Made by a program: the position numbers and the translations under genes. DNA of 64,000 bases, taken from positions 1 through 64,000 of the forward strand of contig CANLQI010000002.1 in assembly GCA_947493325.1 (NCBI GenBank), given 5' to 3'. The notes under the pieces are model-generated. The model was given only the letters and a program-made list of their open reading frames with translations, ran no database searches and was not told the DNA's origin. This document shows positions 31,762-41,293 of this stretch, in pieces (position 1 is the first letter of the stretch; the number at the start of each line of letters is the position of its first letter). The stretch comes from an uncultured Sphingomonadaceae bacterium (lineage in GTDB: Bacteria > Pseudomonadota > Alphaproteobacteria > Sphingomonadales > Sphingomonadaceae).

Positions 31762-31818
31762 CTGAACCCGTTGAAGCCTGTCCTGAGCAACTGCTTGGCA
31801 AGCAGTCAGTCGAAGGGG
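31762..31818. repeat. Sphingomonad-type intergenic repeat element
   Basis: Sequence of the type GAAGCCTGTCCTGAGC ... GTCGAAGGGG, common between genes of sphingomonads, here with an inserted small hairpin (GACTGCTTGCCAAGCAGT in complement). It lies in the 169-bp gap before the MaoC gene. No coding capacity. Confidence 0.5.
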
Positions 31819-31915
31819 ACGTGGATAATCTTAGTACAATGCCGGAATGACAGTGGTGTTGATTATCTTCACCTCACCCCATATCACGGACCGCGTAAAC
31901 TAAGGGAGCAACAAA

Positions 31916-32374
31916 ATGCCGGGCAAATGGTTTGACGAACTTGAGGTAGGGCAGGTTTTCCAGCACGATATCCGCCGCACACTCACGGAAACCGACAATC
32001 TGCTGTTCACGGCGATGACGCATAATCCGGCGCAGCTGCATCTGGATGACGAATATTGCAAAAATGAAACCGAATTCGGGCAGCGGCTGGTCAACAGCTA
32101 TTTCACGCTCGGCCTGATGGTCGGGATTTCAGTGGGTGACACCACGCTGGGCACCGCCGTCGCTAATCTGGGCAATGATGAAGTGCGCTTCCCCAAACCA
32201 TTATTCCATGGCGACACGATCCGTGTAGAAACCGAGGTCATCGAGCTCCGGGCAAGCAAATCGCGGCCCGATCAGGGCATCGTCAAGTTCCAGCACCGCG
32301 CCTATAATCAGCATGATGAACTTGTGGCAAGCTGCATCCGTTCCGGCCTGCAACGCAAAAAACCGGAGGTATAA
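31916..32374 (+). CDS. MaoC-like hydratase (hotdog fold)
   Basis: A 152-residue single hotdog-fold protein. The opening WFDELEVGQVFQHDIRRTLTE and the active-site stretch FTAMTHNPAQLHLDDEYCK (D/N-x5-H pattern) are typical of MaoC-type enoyl-CoA or mesaconyl-CoA hydratases. GGGAG precedes the ATG. It is 5 bp upstream of a CitE-like lyase, a pairing seen in pathways that hydrate and cleave branched CoA esters (for example methylmalyl- or citramalyl-CoA). The exact substrate is not resolvable here. Confidence 0.85.
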   Translation: MPGKWFDELEVGQVFQHDIRRTLTETDNLLFTAMTHNPAQLHLDDEYCKNETEFGQRLVNSYFTLGLMVGISVGDTTLGTAVANLGNDEVRFPKPLFHGDTIRVETEVIELRASKSRPDQGIVKFQHRAYNQHDELVASCIRSGLQRKKPEV

Positions 32375-32379
32375 GCAGC

Positions 32380-33270
32380 ATGGCAGACGATATGAAACCC
32401 ATCCGCTCATTCCTGTTTATTCCCGGTGACAGCGAGAAAAAACTCGCCAAAGTTGACACTACAGGTGCCGATGCGATTATCCTTGATTTGGAAGACGCTG
32501 TGGCGATGGAAAACAAGGCCGTGGCGCGTGAACGCACTGCAGCGACACTGACCGCACGCCCGCCCGCCCAGCGTGTGTGCCAACTATGGGTGCGGATCAA
32601 TCCGCTGGACAGCGGTATGGCGAAAGATGACCTTGCCGCCGTTATCGCTGCCGCGCCCGATGGTATTATGCTGCCCAAGGCGAACAGCCCGGCCAATGTC
32701 GCCGCATTGTCCGGATGGCTGGACGTTATGGAATCCGATGAAGGGTTGAACGCAGGCGCGGTTAAAATCCTGCCTCTCACCACCGAAACCGCCATCGCCC
32801 CATTCCATCTTGGCGCATATGCGGATGCGGGCCTGACCCGCCTCTACGGCCTCACATGGGGCGCGGAAGACCTCGCTGCTGCGCTCGGTGCCAGTACAAA
32901 TTTGGGACCGGATGGGGAATGGGCATTCACTTATAAATTGGTGCGCTCGCTCTGCCTGATGGCCGCACATGCGAGCGGCGTCGAGGCAGTCGAGACAATT
33001 TACGTGGATTTCCGCGACAGTGATGGTTTACGTGCCGCCTGCCTCGCCGCGCGTAGCGAGGGGTTCAGTGGGCGGATGGCAATCCACCCTGCACAAGTTC
33101 CCATCATCAACGAAGCCTTCACGCCGTCCGCTGAAGAAATAGACCATGCCCGCCGTGTGGTGGCGGCATTCACCGAAAACCCCGGCAGCGGTACTGTCGG
33201 GCTGGACGGTAAAATGCTCGATGTCCCACATCTCAAAGCCGCACAGCGGGTGCTGGCACAGGCGGGTTAA
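32380..33270 (+). CDS. HpcH/HpaI-family CoA ester lyase (CitE/malyl-CoA lyase-like)
   Basis: A 296-residue TIM-barrel lyase. The N-terminal motif RSFLFIPGDSEKKLAKV and the metal/CoA site LDLEDAVAMENKAVAR are diagnostic, as are the later KILPLTTETAIA, LTWGAEDLAAALGA (Asp as Mg ligand) and MAIHPAQVPIINEAF. The family splits malyl-, citramalyl- or hydroxymethylglutaryl-type CoA esters into acetyl-CoA and an oxo acid. Its length is closest to CitE-like stand-alone lyases; no citrate lyase alpha or gamma subunit is nearby, so it is not part of a citrate lyase complex. It follows the MaoC gene by 5 bp and is probably co-transcribed. Confidence 0.88.
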   Translation: MADDMKPIRSFLFIPGDSEKKLAKVDTTGADAIILDLEDAVAMENKAVARERTAATLTARPPAQRVCQLWVRINPLDSGMAKDDLAAVIAAAPDGIMLPKANSPANVAALSGWLDVMESDEGLNAGAVKILPLTTETAIAPFHLGAYADAGLTRLYGLTWGAEDLAAALGASTNLGPDGEWAFTYKLVRSLCLMAAHASGVEAVETIYVDFRDSDGLRAACLAARSEGFSGRMAIHPAQVPIINEAFTPSAEEIDHARRVVAAFTENPGSGTVGLDGKMLDVPHLKAAQRVLAQAG

Positions 33271-33354
33271 CGGACGCGGTGACAAGCAATACAGCCTCTG
33301 CAAATCACGTCAGCGCCATAGCCAAAGCTGCACAGAGACACTAATGTCGCGCAT

Positions 33355-34908
33355 ATGATGACGCGCCTTGCCATATTATGCATGCTTGCGGTTCTATGGC
33401 TCGGCGCATGCAGCAACCCGGTCAATGAGGCCGCCAAGCCCGGCGATACGCTTATCCGTCTGGCTGATTCCGAAATACGCGGACTGGACCCGCAAAAATA
33501 CAGCGACTTGTCCAGCGTTCGCGTGGCGATGGAACAATTTGAAGGGCTGACGCGGTTTGATGGCAGCGAAAAAGCCGTGCCTGGACTGGCGGAAAGCTGG
33601 ACGGTGTCGGCTGATGGTCTGACATGGACATTCACGTTGCGCGGTAATCTGCGTTTTTCGGACGGGACACCTATCACCGCGCAGACATTTCCCCGCATCT
33701 GGGAACGGTTGCAAGCGCCCGAGACTGCATCACCGCATCTGTCACTATTCGCAGTGATTGAGGGTATTTCCGCGCCTGATAACAGCACAGTCATGGTGCG
33801 GCTGAAACAGCCCTCGCCCGAGCTTCCGGCTCTTATGGCACATCCGGCCATGGCGGCCCTGCCGCTGCACATTATCGCGGCAAAAGGCGATGGCTGGACA
33901 TCGGATCGCCCGCTCGTCACCAGCGGTCCCTATCGCACCACCGACTGGCGGCTGAACGACCAGTTGCACATGACCGCCAATCCAAAATGGCATGGCGCAC
34001 CTGTTGCCATTCCCAAAGTGATCTGGCGGCCGGTCGAGGACAGTCTGACCGCGATGCGTATATTCATGAGCGGCGGCGCAGATATTGTCAGCAACTATCC
34101 CGAAAGCCGTCACGAATGGCTGCAGCAAAGACTGGGCGATGCAGTGCGCGGCGGACCGTATCTGGGCAGCTATTATTTCACTCTCAACACCCGCACACGC
34201 CCATTTGACGATGCGCGCGTGCGGCGCGCGCTTTCGATGGCGGTGGACAGGCAGTGGCTTTCGCAGAAACTGTCGATATTGCACAGCCCGCCCGCTTACG
34301 GCGTAGTGCCGCCCGCACTGTATGGCGGTGCAGAAGCCAAACCCGATTGGGCAAGCACACCGGTTCAGAGCAGGCGGCAGATCGCGCGCGAAATGCTGGC
34401 GCAAGCCGGTTATTCGCCGCAAAATCCGCTCACTTTCGATATCCGTATCAACAGCTCCAACGAACATCGCCGTATGGCGGTGGCGCTGGCGGCGATGTGG
34501 AAAGAGATTGGCGCAGAGGCGCGCATTCTCAACAGCGAGGCAGCACTCCATTTCGCCAGTATGCGGCGCGGTGATTTTGAAATGGCGCGTTCGGGCTGGA
34601 TCGCCGATATTCCAGCCGCGGAAAATTTTCTGGGCGTGCATGTATCAAACAGCGGGCCCAGCAATTATTCGGGCTATGCTAACCCCGCCTATGATGCCGC
34701 GCTCGCCGCTGCCATGGCGGAACCTGATCCTGAAAAACGCGTGGCAAGAATGCAGGAAGCCGAAGCAATATTGATCGAGGATGCGCCTGTGATCCCCCTC
34801 TATTACTATCTCACCCGCACATTGGTCGCGCCGCGTGTACAGGGATGGCAAGATAACCCTTCCAATATTCACCCCAGCGCGACATTATCACTGTCCAGCA
34901 ATCCGTGA
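33355..34908 (+). CDS. Peptide-type ABC substrate-binding lipoprotein (SBP family 5), first of a pair
   Basis: A 517-residue OppA/DppA-like binding protein. A lipoprotein signal ends in lipobox LGAC (Cys19). The body shows GLDPQKYSDLSSVRVAMEQF, LAESWTVSADGLTWTFTLR, NLRFSDGTPITAQTF and YFTLNTRTRPFDDARVRRALSMAVDRQWL, all SBP_bac_5 marks, and the end GWQDNPSNIHP. It should sit in the periplasm tethered to a membrane. No permease or ATPase gene is adjacent, so it either serves a transporter encoded elsewhere or has another job such as peptide sensing or cell-wall peptide recycling. It overlaps the next gene by 4 bp. Confidence 0.88.
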   Translation: MMTRLAILCMLAVLWLGACSNPVNEAAKPGDTLIRLADSEIRGLDPQKYSDLSSVRVAMEQFEGLTRFDGSEKAVPGLAESWTVSADGLTWTFTLRGNLRFSDGTPITAQTFPRIWERLQAPETASPHLSLFAVIEGISAPDNSTVMVRLKQPSPELPALMAHPAMAALPLHIIAAKGDGWTSDRPLVTSGPYRTTDWRLNDQLHMTANPKWHGAPVAIPKVIWRPVEDSLTAMRIFMSGGADIVSNYPESRHEWLQQRLGDAVRGGPYLGSYYFTLNTRTRPFDDARVRRALSMAVDRQWLSQKLSILHSPPAYGVVPPALYGGAEAKPDWASTPVQSRRQIAREMLAQAGYSPQNPLTFDIRINSSNEHRRMAVALAAMWKEIGAEARILNSEAALHFASMRRGDFEMARSGWIADIPAAENFLGVHVSNSGPSNYSGYANPAYDAALAAAMAEPDPEKRVARMQEAEAILIEDAPVIPLYYYLTRTLVAPRVQGWQDNPSNIHPSATLSLSSNP

Positions 34909-36407
34909 CGAAGGAAAACGCACATATTATGCCGCCTGATCATGCCCCATCCATAGCGCAGCGCCTGCTGACAGGTGCCGGGGCATTGTTGCTGGCTTCA
35001 TGCGGTAGCACCGCCGACCAGACACTGGACATTTCCGTAATCGACAGCGATTCTTCGATTTTCAATATCGAAAGAAGCAATTTGTCGCAGGGCGCAGGTC
35101 TGGTACGTAACGCGGCTGCGCAAGGTCTGGTCGCACATGACGCCGAGGGGCAGCTGGTGCCTGCTCTCGCCGAACGCTGGATCGTCACAGATGACGGGCA
35201 GAGTTTTATTTTCCGCCTGCGCAGCACAACATGGCCCAACGGCCGGGAAGTCACCGCCGAACAGGTCGCGGGCGCACTGCGCGAGCGTATCCGTATGGCC
35301 CGGCAGGGGCGGCTGGGCCGCGACCTGACTGAAATACGCGATGTCCGGTCGATGACTGGACGCGTTGTTGAAATCCGCCTGACATCCCCGAATCCCGACC
35401 TGTTGCAAATACTCGCGCAGCCCGAAATGGGGATCAGCCGCAACGGAGCAGGCACCGGGCCGCTCATGAAAGCCACCAAAGGCAATCATATCGAATTCAC
35501 GATACCCACCGATGAAAGTGCCGATGATGCCGAAGAGGCAGCGCAAAGCGGCGCCGTTATAACCCTGCGCGCGGAAACCGCGGCCCGGGCCATCGCCAGA
35601 TACGAGATGGATTTTGCCGAAATAGTGACCGGTGGCCGGTTTCAGGATCTTCCCCTTATCGATATTGCCGATGTCAACCGCAGCGAGATACGCATTAATC
35701 CTGCATCCGGCCTCTTCGGACTGATGTTCGTCGAAGACAGCGAGTTCCTCTCGGACGGCGTAATCCGTGAAGCCATTTCCATGGCCATTGATCGCAGCCG
35801 CTTCCGCGCCGCGCTCAACATTCAGGAAGATGCCGCCAGCAATAAGATTGTACCCGCTTTTGTTGAGGATTTTGAAAGCTTGGCCGAAGAACCCTGGGGC
35901 GACCTCCCGATGGCATCCCGCCGTTCCATCGCCAAGCGGCGAATTGATGGGTGGAACAACAATAACGGCACAGTGCCAGAGCTGCGCATCGCCATGCCTG
36001 CGGGACCGGGAGCAGACCTGTTATACGCCACCGTGCGCGGCGATCTCAGCGCCATAGGTGTGGACACAGTCCGCGTGCCTCTGGGCGGTAATGCCGACTT
36101 ACGGCTGATTGATGAAGTCGCCGCCTATAATGGTGTTGCATGGTATCTGAACCAGCTTTCGTGCGGACGCAGGACAGTGTGCGATGAAAAAGGCGATGCG
36201 CTGCTCGCACAGGCCAAATCCGCCGCAGATCTTGCCCAACGGGCGGCGCTTATGTCGGAAGCTGAGGAAAGTATGGCCAATTATCACAGCTTTATCGTGC
36301 TGGGACAGCCGATACGGTGGAGCCTGATAAAGGAGGATTATGAAGGCTTTGCCCTCAATCCACTCGGCTATCACCCCTTGCCCTCGCTCGCACAAATCCC
36401 CAAATAG
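34905..36407 (+). CDS. Peptide-type ABC substrate-binding lipoprotein, divergent second of a pair
   Basis: A 500-residue relative of the preceding protein. Signal and lipobox LASC (Cys33) are present. Family marks include LVPALAERWIVTDDGQSFIFR, TWPNGREVTAEQVAGALRE and DGVIREAISMAIDRSRFRAAL. The start at GTG 34905 overlaps the previous stop (GTGA); an ATG at 34929 would give a signal peptide of more usual length and GAAGGA lies before it, so the true start may be there. The ligand half is more divergent than in the first protein, and no permease follows. Tandem, translationally coupled binding proteins without a transporter are unusual. Confidence 0.83.
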   Translation: MTKENAHIMPPDHAPSIAQRLLTGAGALLLASCGSTADQTLDISVIDSDSSIFNIERSNLSQGAGLVRNAAAQGLVAHDAEGQLVPALAERWIVTDDGQSFIFRLRSTTWPNGREVTAEQVAGALRERIRMARQGRLGRDLTEIRDVRSMTGRVVEIRLTSPNPDLLQILAQPEMGISRNGAGTGPLMKATKGNHIEFTIPTDESADDAEEAAQSGAVITLRAETAARAIARYEMDFAEIVTGGRFQDLPLIDIADVNRSEIRINPASGLFGLMFVEDSEFLSDGVIREAISMAIDRSRFRAALNIQEDAASNKIVPAFVEDFESLAEEPWGDLPMASRRSIAKRRIDGWNNNNGTVPELRIAMPAGPGADLLYATVRGDLSAIGVDTVRVPLGGNADLRLIDEVAAYNGVAWYLNQLSCGRRTVCDEKGDALLAQAKSAADLAQRAALMSEAEESMANYHSFIVLGQPIRWSLIKEDYEGFALNPLGYHPLPSLAQIPK

Positions 36408-36438
36408 AGAGTAAGGCAGGGTATTTGGGAGACTGGGG

Positions 36439-36897
36439 ATGGCAATACGCCCCGAAAAAATGAATAAACCGACTGATTATGTCAGTCAGGAGCAGATGGA
36501 TCAGCTAAAGGCCAGTTTGCCGCAGCTCGGTACGGATCCGGCATCTATCCGTAAACGCGTCGAGGCGCTGGAAGTCGTCCTGGAACGCAGTTTTGTTATT
36601 CCGGGCATCAACCGTCATGTCGGGCTGGATTCGATTGTCGGTCTCGTACCGGTCGTGGGCGATATCATCACCGCGGCCATGGGCGCTTATATGGTGTGGG
36701 AAGCACGCAATCTGGGCATGTCGAAATTCCAGATGGCACGCATGGCAGGCAATGTCGGCATTGATACACTGCTGGGCGCCGTGCCGCTGGCTGGCGACCT
36801 GTTCGATTTTCTATACCGGTCAAACACCAAAAATCTGCGCATCATCCGCAAACATCTGGACAAACACCACCCCGAAACCAAGGTTATCGAGGGTTAG
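36439..36897 (+). CDS. DUF4112 membrane-associated protein
   Basis: A 152-residue protein matching the DUF4112 pattern: VEALEVVLERSFVIPGIN, VGLDSIVGLVPVVGDIITA and NVGIDTLLGAVPLAGDLFDF, the duplicated G-L-(V/A)-P-(V/L)-x-G-D motif, ending in NTKNLRIIRKHLDKHH. The hydrophobic segments are moderate, suggesting membrane-associated helices or hairpins. The function of the family is not known to me. It lies 31 bp after the second binding-protein gene on the same strand and converges on the CDC48-like gene. Confidence 0.88.
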   Translation: MAIRPEKMNKPTDYVSQEQMDQLKASLPQLGTDPASIRKRVEALEVVLERSFVIPGINRHVGLDSIVGLVPVVGDIITAAMGAYMVWEARNLGMSKFQMARMAGNVGIDTLLGAVPLAGDLFDFLYRSNTKNLRIIRKHLDKHHPETKVIEG

Positions 36898-36945
36898 CAG
36901 CAATGGCCCCGGCAAAAGACCGGGGCAATACCATGTACCAGATTA

Positions 36946-39255
36946 TTAATCGGAATGCTTTTTCTTGCGCGTCGGCTTCAGCATGCCAGGCGAAATAAAG
37001 CCCATGGAGTCGGGCCGCATCGCTTTTTCGCGCAGCTTGCTTTCGATGGTCGCATATTCCTGTTCCATCTCCGGGCTCACCGAAGCGCGTGAAGCTTCCA
37101 GCGCTTTTTCAAAATGCGACATCGCAACTTCGCTGACATCCGATCCATTTTCACGCAGTGCAAACAGGCCAGCACGGCGCACCAGATCCTCCAGATCAGC
37201 GCCAGTATACCGGTCTGCCCGTTCGGCGATGCTGTCCAGATCGACATCCTTTGCAAGCGGCATTTCGCTGGTGTGAATGCCGAGTATCCGGCGGCGTCCG
37301 GTTTCATCGGGCACCGATACATAGACGAGTTCATCAAAACGGCCGGGGCGCAGCAATGCCGGGTCGACTAGATTGGGGCGGTTGGTGGCGCCGATCAGTA
37401 CCACCGACTGCAATTCCTCAAGCCCGTCCATCTCAGACAATAGCGTATTGACCACGCGGTCGGTTACACCTGAACTTGCCGCACCTCTTTTGCCCCGCGA
37501 CGGTACAAGCGAATCTATTTCGTCGATAAAAAGCACACAGGGCGCAACTTGCCGTGCCCGCGCAAAAAGGCGCGCAATCTGCTGTTCGCTTTCGCCATAC
37601 CATTTCGACAGCAGATCGGATGATTTGGTGGCGATGAAATTGGCATCTGACTCCTTGGCCACAGCCTTTGCCAGCAAAGTCTTGCCTGTTCCAGGAGGGC
37701 CATACAGCAGAAAACCTTTCGCCGGACGGATACCCAGACGGTGAAATGCATCGGGGTTTTTCAGCGGCAATTCGACACCTTCCTTGAGCTGCGCCTGCGC
37801 ATCATCCAGACCGCCAATATCGCCCCAGCCCACATCAGGGGCCTGCACCATGACTTCGCGCATCGCCGATGGCTGGACGCGCTTGATCGCCTCCATGAAA
37901 TCTTCGCGAGTCACGCTCAGTGTATCAAGCACCTCTGCCGGTATCGTGCCTTCTTCAAGATTGAGCTTGGGCATTAACCGGCGCACCGCCTCAATCGCCG
38001 CTTCGCGCGACAGGGCCGCAATATCTGCGCCGACAAAACCATATGTCGTGCGCGCCAGTTCTTTCAGGTCGACATTGTCGGCGAGCGGCATGCCGCGGGT
38101 ATGGATCGCGAAAATTTCACGGCGGCCCGCTTCATCAGGCACACCTACAATAATCTCGCGGTCAAAACGCCCCGGACGGCGCAACGCCTCGTCAACTGCA
38201 TCAGGGCGATTGGTGGCGGCAATAACAACCAGATTGACGCGCGATTCAAGCCCGTCCATCAGTGTCAGAAGCTGCGCGACAAGACGCTTTTCTGCCTCGC
38301 CCTGCACATTTTCCCGCTTTGGCGCGATCGAATCAATCTCATCGATAAACAGGATGGACGGTGCGGACTTTGAGGCTTCCTCAAATATCTCACGCAGTTT
38401 CTTTTCGGATTCGCCATAGGCGGAACCCATAATTTCCGGGCCATTTATCAGGAAAAAATTGGCATCGCTTTCATTGGCGACTGCGCGCGCCAGCCGTGTC
38501 TTGCCGGTTCCTGGCGGGCCATGCAGCAGCACGCCGCGCGGCGGATCTACGCCCAAACGGGTGAATAGTTCGGGATAGCGCAGCGGCAGTTCGACCATTT
38601 CACGCAGCTGGTCAATTGTTTCCACCATACCGCCAATATCATCATAAGTGACATCGGCGCGGCGCATTTCGGTAGCCGCTTCATATTCTGCACGCAGCTC
38701 CACCTCGGTATCGGCATCGATATGCACGAAACCCTGCGGCGCAGTCGAAACCACGACCAGCCGGATTTCAGCAAGTGCATAGGCGGGTGCGGCCAGCATC
38801 TGCTGCAGTTGCTGCGGCATATCGCCGCGATCCACTTTCTGTTGTCCATGCGTGGCGACAAAATCACCCGCTGTTAGCGGACGTCCCGCAAATGTGCGCT
38901 TAAGTGCGTTGGTATTGCCCTGTAGCCGCAAGTCTTTTTGCGCGGGGGCCAGCACCACGCGTTTCGCCGGTTTTGATTCGGATTTTTTGATTTGGACAAA
39001 ATCACCTGAACCCACGCCTGCATTCGCACGTTGCAAGCCATCGATGCGGATAAGTTCCAGCCCCTCGTCCTCTGGATAAGGCAGAACAGCGCGCGACGGC
39101 GTTGAACGCTTGCCAATAATTTCAACGACATCGCCTTCCATCACGCCAATTTCGGCCATGATATCCCGGCTCATCCGCGCAAGTCCGCGTCCGCTGTCTG
39201 CGGGCCGCGCATTGGCAACTTGGAGCTTACGGCCTTCGGCTGTGTCTGCTGGCAT
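36946..39255 (-). CDS. CDC48/VCP-like double AAA ATPase
   Basis: A 769-residue p97-type unfoldase. N-domain: a double-psi-barrel half ([33 protein letters not shown]) and the CDC48_2-like half. D1: Walker [14 protein letters not shown] (about 245) and Walker [17 protein letters not shown]2: Walker [14 protein letters not shown] (about 515) and Walker [16 protein letters not shown], each followed by arginine-finger regions ([20 protein letters not shown]). The C-terminus is basic ([10 protein letters not shown]) and lacks the eukaryotic HbYX tail. I placed the start at the ATG at 39255, preceded by AGGA. It should form a hexameric cytoplasmic ring that unfolds or extracts proteins. Such two-ring CDC48 proteins are typical of archaea and eukaryotes and patchy in bacteria; they recur in sphingomonads. 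Confidence 0.93.
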   Translation of the reverse strand: MPADTAEGRKLQVANARPADSGRGLARMSRDIMAEIGVMEGDVVEIIGKRSTPSRAVLPYPEDEGLELIRIDGLQRANAGVGSGDFVQIKKSESKPAKRVVLAPAQKDLRLQGNTNALKRTFAGRPLTAGDFVATHGQQKVDRGDMPQQLQQMLAAPAYALAEIRLVVVSTAPQGFVHIDADTEVELRAEYEAATEMRRADVTYDDIGGMVETIDQLREMVELPLRYPELFTRLGVDPPRGVLLHGPPGTGKTRLARAVANESDANFFLINGPEIMGSAYGESEKKLREIFEEASKSAPSILFIDEIDSIAPKRENVQGEAEKRLVAQLLTLMDGLESRVNLVVIAATNRPDAVDEALRRPGRFDREIIVGVPDEAGRREIFAIHTRGMPLADNVDLKELARTTYGFVGADIAALSREAAIEAVRRLMPKLNLEEGTIPAEVLDTLSVTREDFMEAIKRVQPSAMREVMVQAPDVGWGDIGGLDDAQAQLKEGVELPLKNPDAFHRLGIRPAKGFLLYGPPGTGKTLLAKAVAKESDANFIATKSSDLLSKWYGESEQQIARLFARARQVAPCVLFIDEIDSLVPSRGKRGAASSGVTDRVVNTLLSEMDGLEELQSVVLIGATNRPNLVDPALLRPGRFDELVYVSVPDETGRRRILGIHTSEMPLAKDVDLDSIAERADRYTGADLEDLVRRAGLFALRENGSDVSEVAMSHFEKALEASRASVSPEMEQEYATIESKLREKAMRPDSMGFISPGMLKPTRKKKHSD

Positions 39256-39472
39256 ATATATTTGTCCTGCTGATTTTTTCAGATTGGAAAAGGATTGAAA
39301 AATCAAACTAGGAATTGCGGACGCGCATTGCAAACCCTGAACGCACCGCTTGCCCAAATCTATGGTAAATTACTGTTGCTAATTTGCAGCCCGCAGCCAA
39401 AACCACCGCAAACATAACTCTGTTATTGCATGCAATTAATCGAGCGGTTAAGGTGAATTCAAAGCAAAAAAG

Positions 39473-39505
39473 GGGGTCAGTGCGAACACTGACCCCTTAA
39501 AAGTT
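39473..39505 (+). terminator. Strong hairpin, terminator- or attenuator-like
   Basis: GGGGTCAGTG-CGAA-CACTGACCCC forms a perfect 10-bp stem with a 4-base loop, preceded by an A-run and followed by TTAAAAG and a short T-run. It lies immediately before the small ORF at 39517. It does not follow a gene on the plus strand, so it is not an ordinary end-of-gene terminator; a leader attenuator or small RNA end is possible. Confidence 0.5.
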
Positions 39506-39516
39506 TTTAGGAGAGG

Positions 39517-39693
39517 ATGCCTGAAAGGCTCATCCTATATGCAGTCGTACCGGCTATTGTGCAAGTGCGAAAAGAACAGAGTGAGTTGCAAATTTTGCAA
39601 TGCTGGCCTATGTTATATGCGGCTTCCGGTTACATCTGTAACAAAGATGCTTTTGTGCACCGCAATAATACGCCTGTCTGTCATTGTTGTTGA
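39517..39693 (+). CDS. Possible 58-residue small ORF upstream of LysR gene
   Basis: The ATG at 39517 is preceded by AGGAGAGG, an unusually good ribosome site, though the spacing is very tight. The frame stays open 58 codons (starting MPERLILYAVVPAIVQVRKE, with five cysteines including a C-terminal CHCC) and ends TGA 12 bp before the LysR TTG start. I know no family like it, so it may be chance, but the hairpin directly upstream and the position right before a regulator make a leader peptide conceivable. Confidence 0.2.
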   Translation: MPERLILYAVVPAIVQVRKEQSELQILQCWPMLYAASGYICNKDAFVHRNNTPVCHCC

Positions 39694-39705
39694 AGGAACC
39701 TGAAA

Positions 39706-40584
39706 TTGCGCCGTTTACCTCCGCTCCGCTCACTTGAGGCTTTTGTACGTGTAGCACGTCTGGGCAGCGCCAAGGCCGCCGCCAGCGAGCTTGCACTATC
39801 CCCATCCGCGCTCAGCCGGCGTATCGGTGCACTGGAAGATTTCATGGGGAAAAAGCTTTTCCGGCGACAAAATCAGATTCTCGCGCTCAATGATGAAGGC
39901 GAATCATTATTCAAAACAGTTGCGCCTGCACTGGAGAGTCTGGCCGAGGCTGTGCATGAACATATGGATGACAGCCGCAACATCCGGCTACGGCTCGGTG
40001 TGCTGCCGCTGTTCGCCAGCCAGCGTCTGTTTCCGCACTTGCCCGAACTGCGCCGCATGTATCCGCTGCTGCATATCGACACTGTCACGACCGGGCACAG
40101 CGAGAATTTTCTGGGCGATACACTGGATGCGGCCATTATATTGGCCAAACAGGTTGATCCGGCGCTACATGCGGACCGGCTCGACCATAATTTTGTATAT
40201 GCCATTGCATCGACAGAGCTATCCGAAAAACTGGGCGACACACCCGATATTGACCTGCTGGCCAAACAGACTTTCCTGATTCACGCCGATATGCCCGAAT
40301 CATTTGAAAGCTGGAAAGAGGCGCTCGGCCTGAATGCCCTCACTCCGGCAGCTATCGATCATTTTGACAGCGGGCCGTTAATGCTGGAGGCTGCCGCGCA
40401 GGGACTGGGCATCGCCATCTTGCATGATGACCATTTAAGCCGCAGCCATGATAAACGCCTCGCGCAGCTCTATGACATCAAAGTCGAAAGCCCCTATAGC
40501 TATTGGTTCGTATGCAAACCACGCGCATTGGAAACGCGGGCCGTCCGCCTGTTCCATGACTGGCTCGTGAAAACCGAGGTTTAA
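39706..40584 (+). CDS. LysR-family transcriptional regulator (GcvA-like)
   Basis: A 292-residue regulator. The winged helix-turn-helix (1-65) reads LPPLRSLEAFVRVARLG, then SAKAAASELALSPSALSRRI and LEDFMGKKLFRR. The opening LPPLRSLEAF and the effector domain end (GLGIAILHDDHL) are typical of the GcvA/AmpR-like subgroup. The start is TTG with AAGGA seven bases upstream. It is divergent from the CDC48-like gene across 450 bp. The targets are unknown; the divergent position makes the CDC48-like gene a candidate, but nothing in sequence proves it. Confidence 0.88.
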   Translation: MRRLPPLRSLEAFVRVARLGSAKAAASELALSPSALSRRIGALEDFMGKKLFRRQNQILALNDEGESLFKTVAPALESLAEAVHEHMDDSRNIRLRLGVLPLFASQRLFPHLPELRRMYPLLHIDTVTTGHSENFLGDTLDAAIILAKQVDPALHADRLDHNFVYAIASTELSEKLGDTPDIDLLAKQTFLIHADMPESFESWKEALGLNALTPAAIDHFDSGPLMLEAAAQGLGIAILHDDHLSRSHDKRLAQLYDIKVESPYSYWFVCKPRALETRAVRLFHDWLVKTEV

Positions 40585-40640
40585 GACCAAACGTCGCCCC
40601 CGCTTGCATGCGAACGGCGTTGAAACAGGCTCTGGTGGCC

Positions 40641-40658
40641 AATCGTTTTGGAACGATT
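40641..40658. terminator. Small hairpin between convergent genes
   Basis: AATCGTT-TTGG-AACGATT is a perfect 7-bp stem in the gap between the convergent LysR and cyclophilin genes, touching the cyclophilin stop. There is no strong T-run, so termination is uncertain. Confidence 0.3.
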
Positions 40659-41103
40659 AACCGACTTTGGCAGATTTAATCACGCCGGGCTCTGCCGGTG
40701 GTTCCCCTTTGGGCAGCGCGTCAACATGTTCCATGCCGCTTTCGACCTGGCCCCATACAGTATATTGGCCGTCAAGGAATTCGGCGTCTTCAAAACAGAT
40801 GAAAAACTGGCTGTTCGCGCTGTTCGGATCCATCGTGCGCGCCATGGAACAGGTGCCACGTGTATGCGGCTCGCTGTTGAACTCCTGGTCGAGATCAGGC
40901 TTGTCGCTGCCGCCAATGCCGGTGCCGTCCGGACAACCGCCCTGCGCCATAAATCCGGGGATTACGCGGTGGAATTTGACGTTGTCGTAAAAACCTTCAC
41001 TCGCCAGTTCCTTGATGCGTTCAACATGCTTGGGCGCAAGGTCGGGACGCAGTTTAATAACAACGTCGCCGCTGTCGAGATTGAGTGTCAATGTATCGGA
41101 CAT
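40657..41103 (-). CDS. Cyclophilin-type peptidyl-prolyl cis-trans isomerase
   Basis: A 148-residue cyclophilin. Catalytic motifs are YDNVKFHRVIPGFMAQGG (active-site Arg), RGTCSMARTMDPNSANSQFF and YTVWGQVESGMEHVD. I saw no signal peptide from the ATG at 41103, which AAGGAAA precedes by 7 bases, so it is the cytoplasmic type; the frame is open to 41169 but the extra residues look non-coding. Length fits bacterial PpiB. It catalyses proline isomerisation in folding proteins. Its neighbours are unrelated. Confidence 0.93.
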   Translation of the reverse strand: MSDTLTLNLDSGDVVIKLRPDLAPKHVERIKELASEGFYDNVKFHRVIPGFMAQGGCPDGTGIGGSDKPDLDQEFNSEPHTRGTCSMARTMDPNSANSQFFICFEDAEFLDGQYTVWGQVESGMEHVDALPKGEPPAEPGVIKSAKVG

Positions 41104-41293
41104 GTAGAAATTTCCTTTCCGGGTTTTAAGTCTTGGCAGCCGATATAGGCGCGCATACGCAAATGTCACCCTTCAACCATCATGCGGCCTTTATGCCATG
41201 GCCCTACAAATCCTATTACAGGCTTGCACTTTACCCTTTCCTAAGCCAAACACAGCGCAATCAGGGGCAGTTTAGCGAAGAAAGGGCGCGCGG

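Larger units (their letters stand above)
39256..39705. other. Intergenic region between CDC48-like and LysR genes
   Basis: A 450-bp divergent region. It contains a strong hairpin (39473-39496), a second weaker stem around 39514-39536 and a short ORF with a good ribosome site (39517-39693), listed separately. The stretch 39256-39470 shows nothing I can name. Confidence 0.5.
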
